Of a stretch of 5,980 nucleotides of DNA, positions 5,924 through 5,980 are shown piece after piece. Both the position numbers and the translations under genes were made by a program. The notes beneath the pieces are model-generated. The model was not told where the DNA came from. It searched no databases and saw nothing but the letters and a program-made list of their open reading frames with translations. How positions within the stretch are numbered: the stretch's first letter is position 1; each line of letters begins with the position of its first letter. This DNA is from an uncultured Collinsella sp. GTDB taxonomy: Bacteria > Actinomycetota > Coriobacteriia > Coriobacteriales > Coriobacteriaceae. The stretch is from NCBI GenBank assembly GCA_900554905.1, contig USJB01000082.1:1-5980 (forward strand), written 5' to 3'.

Positions 5924-5979
5924 TAGTCGTTGGGGACGTTCTTAAACGACTAGTCAAACAAGAACGTCCCCAACGACTA
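5924..5979. repeat. Long perfect inverted repeat, BIME/REP-like, at window edge
   Basis: Arms 5924-5943 and 5960-5979 are perfect inverted repeats of 20 bp around a 16-base centre that contains the palindrome gactagtc (5948-5955). Each arm is also the front of its own smaller hairpin. On the plus strand TAGTCGTT (5924-5931) pairs with AACGACTA (5945-5952) around a 13-base loop starting GGGGACGTTC. On the minus strand CTAGTC (5980-5975) pairs with GACTAG (5955-5950). The block is thus two oppositely oriented units overlapping by three bases, as in bacterial interspersed mosaic elements. No T run flanks it on the visible side, so it is not a typical terminator. It may continue beyond 5980. Confidence 0.8.
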
Positions 5980-5980
5980 G

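Noticed and set aside
5924..5979. Inverted repeat as a CRISPR repeat pair or insertion-sequence terminal repeats
   Set aside because: The 20-bp arms are separated by only 16 bases with no spacer series and no transposase in the window, so neither reading is supported.

Overview
The window is a GC-rich stretch of a bacterial chromosome in which all five supportable genes lie on the minus strand. Reading in the direction of transcription (right to left), they are: an extracellular amino-acid-binding lipoprotein, an ABC permease, its ATPase, an M20-family metallopeptidase, and peptide chain release factor 1 (prfA). The base composition, strong Shine-Dalgarno sites, a twin-arginine lipoprotein signal and the style of the RF1 sequence suggest a high-GC Gram-positive. 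My best guess is a Coriobacteriia gut actinobacterium of the Collinsella type. This is recognition from memory, not a search result.

Layout. Positions 1-111 hold two hairpins downstream of prfA: a 12-bp stem starting three bases after the stop codon, and at the window edge a terminator-like stem followed by a short T run on the plus strand. prfA occupies 112-1179. The 245-base gap 1180-1424 carries the prfA Shine-Dalgarno site, a weak -10 candidate and a palindromic REP-like element. The M20 peptidase (1425-2840) is separated by 72 bases, including an 8-bp GC-rich hairpin, from the ABC ATPase (2913-3698). The ATPase follows the permease (3721-4869) after 22 bases, and the permease follows the binding protein (4879-5805) after 9 bases. 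Positions 5806-5980 hold the operon leader, an AT-rich stretch built on a 12-bp tandem repeat, and a 56-bp inverted repeat with 20-bp perfect arms that runs to the window edge. No gene-free stretch exceeds 300 bases.

How the genes work together. The three ABC genes form a complete polar amino-acid importer: a lipid-anchored receptor, a single permease that would act as a homodimer, and an ATPase. The M20 peptidase lies directly downstream on the same strand. It could hydrolyse a dipeptide or N-acyl amino acid whose products join the same amino-acid pool, but that link is inference. prfA looks like an independent unit.

The least ordinary content is non-coding. The inverted repeat at the right edge and a smaller palindrome between prfA and the peptidase share an architecture: a stem enclosing a loop with GGGG, then eight bases, then GTTTG. 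Both look like members of a REP-like repeat family, possibly mobilised by an IS200-like (RAYT) transposase elsewhere. I see no previously undescribed multi-gene system here.
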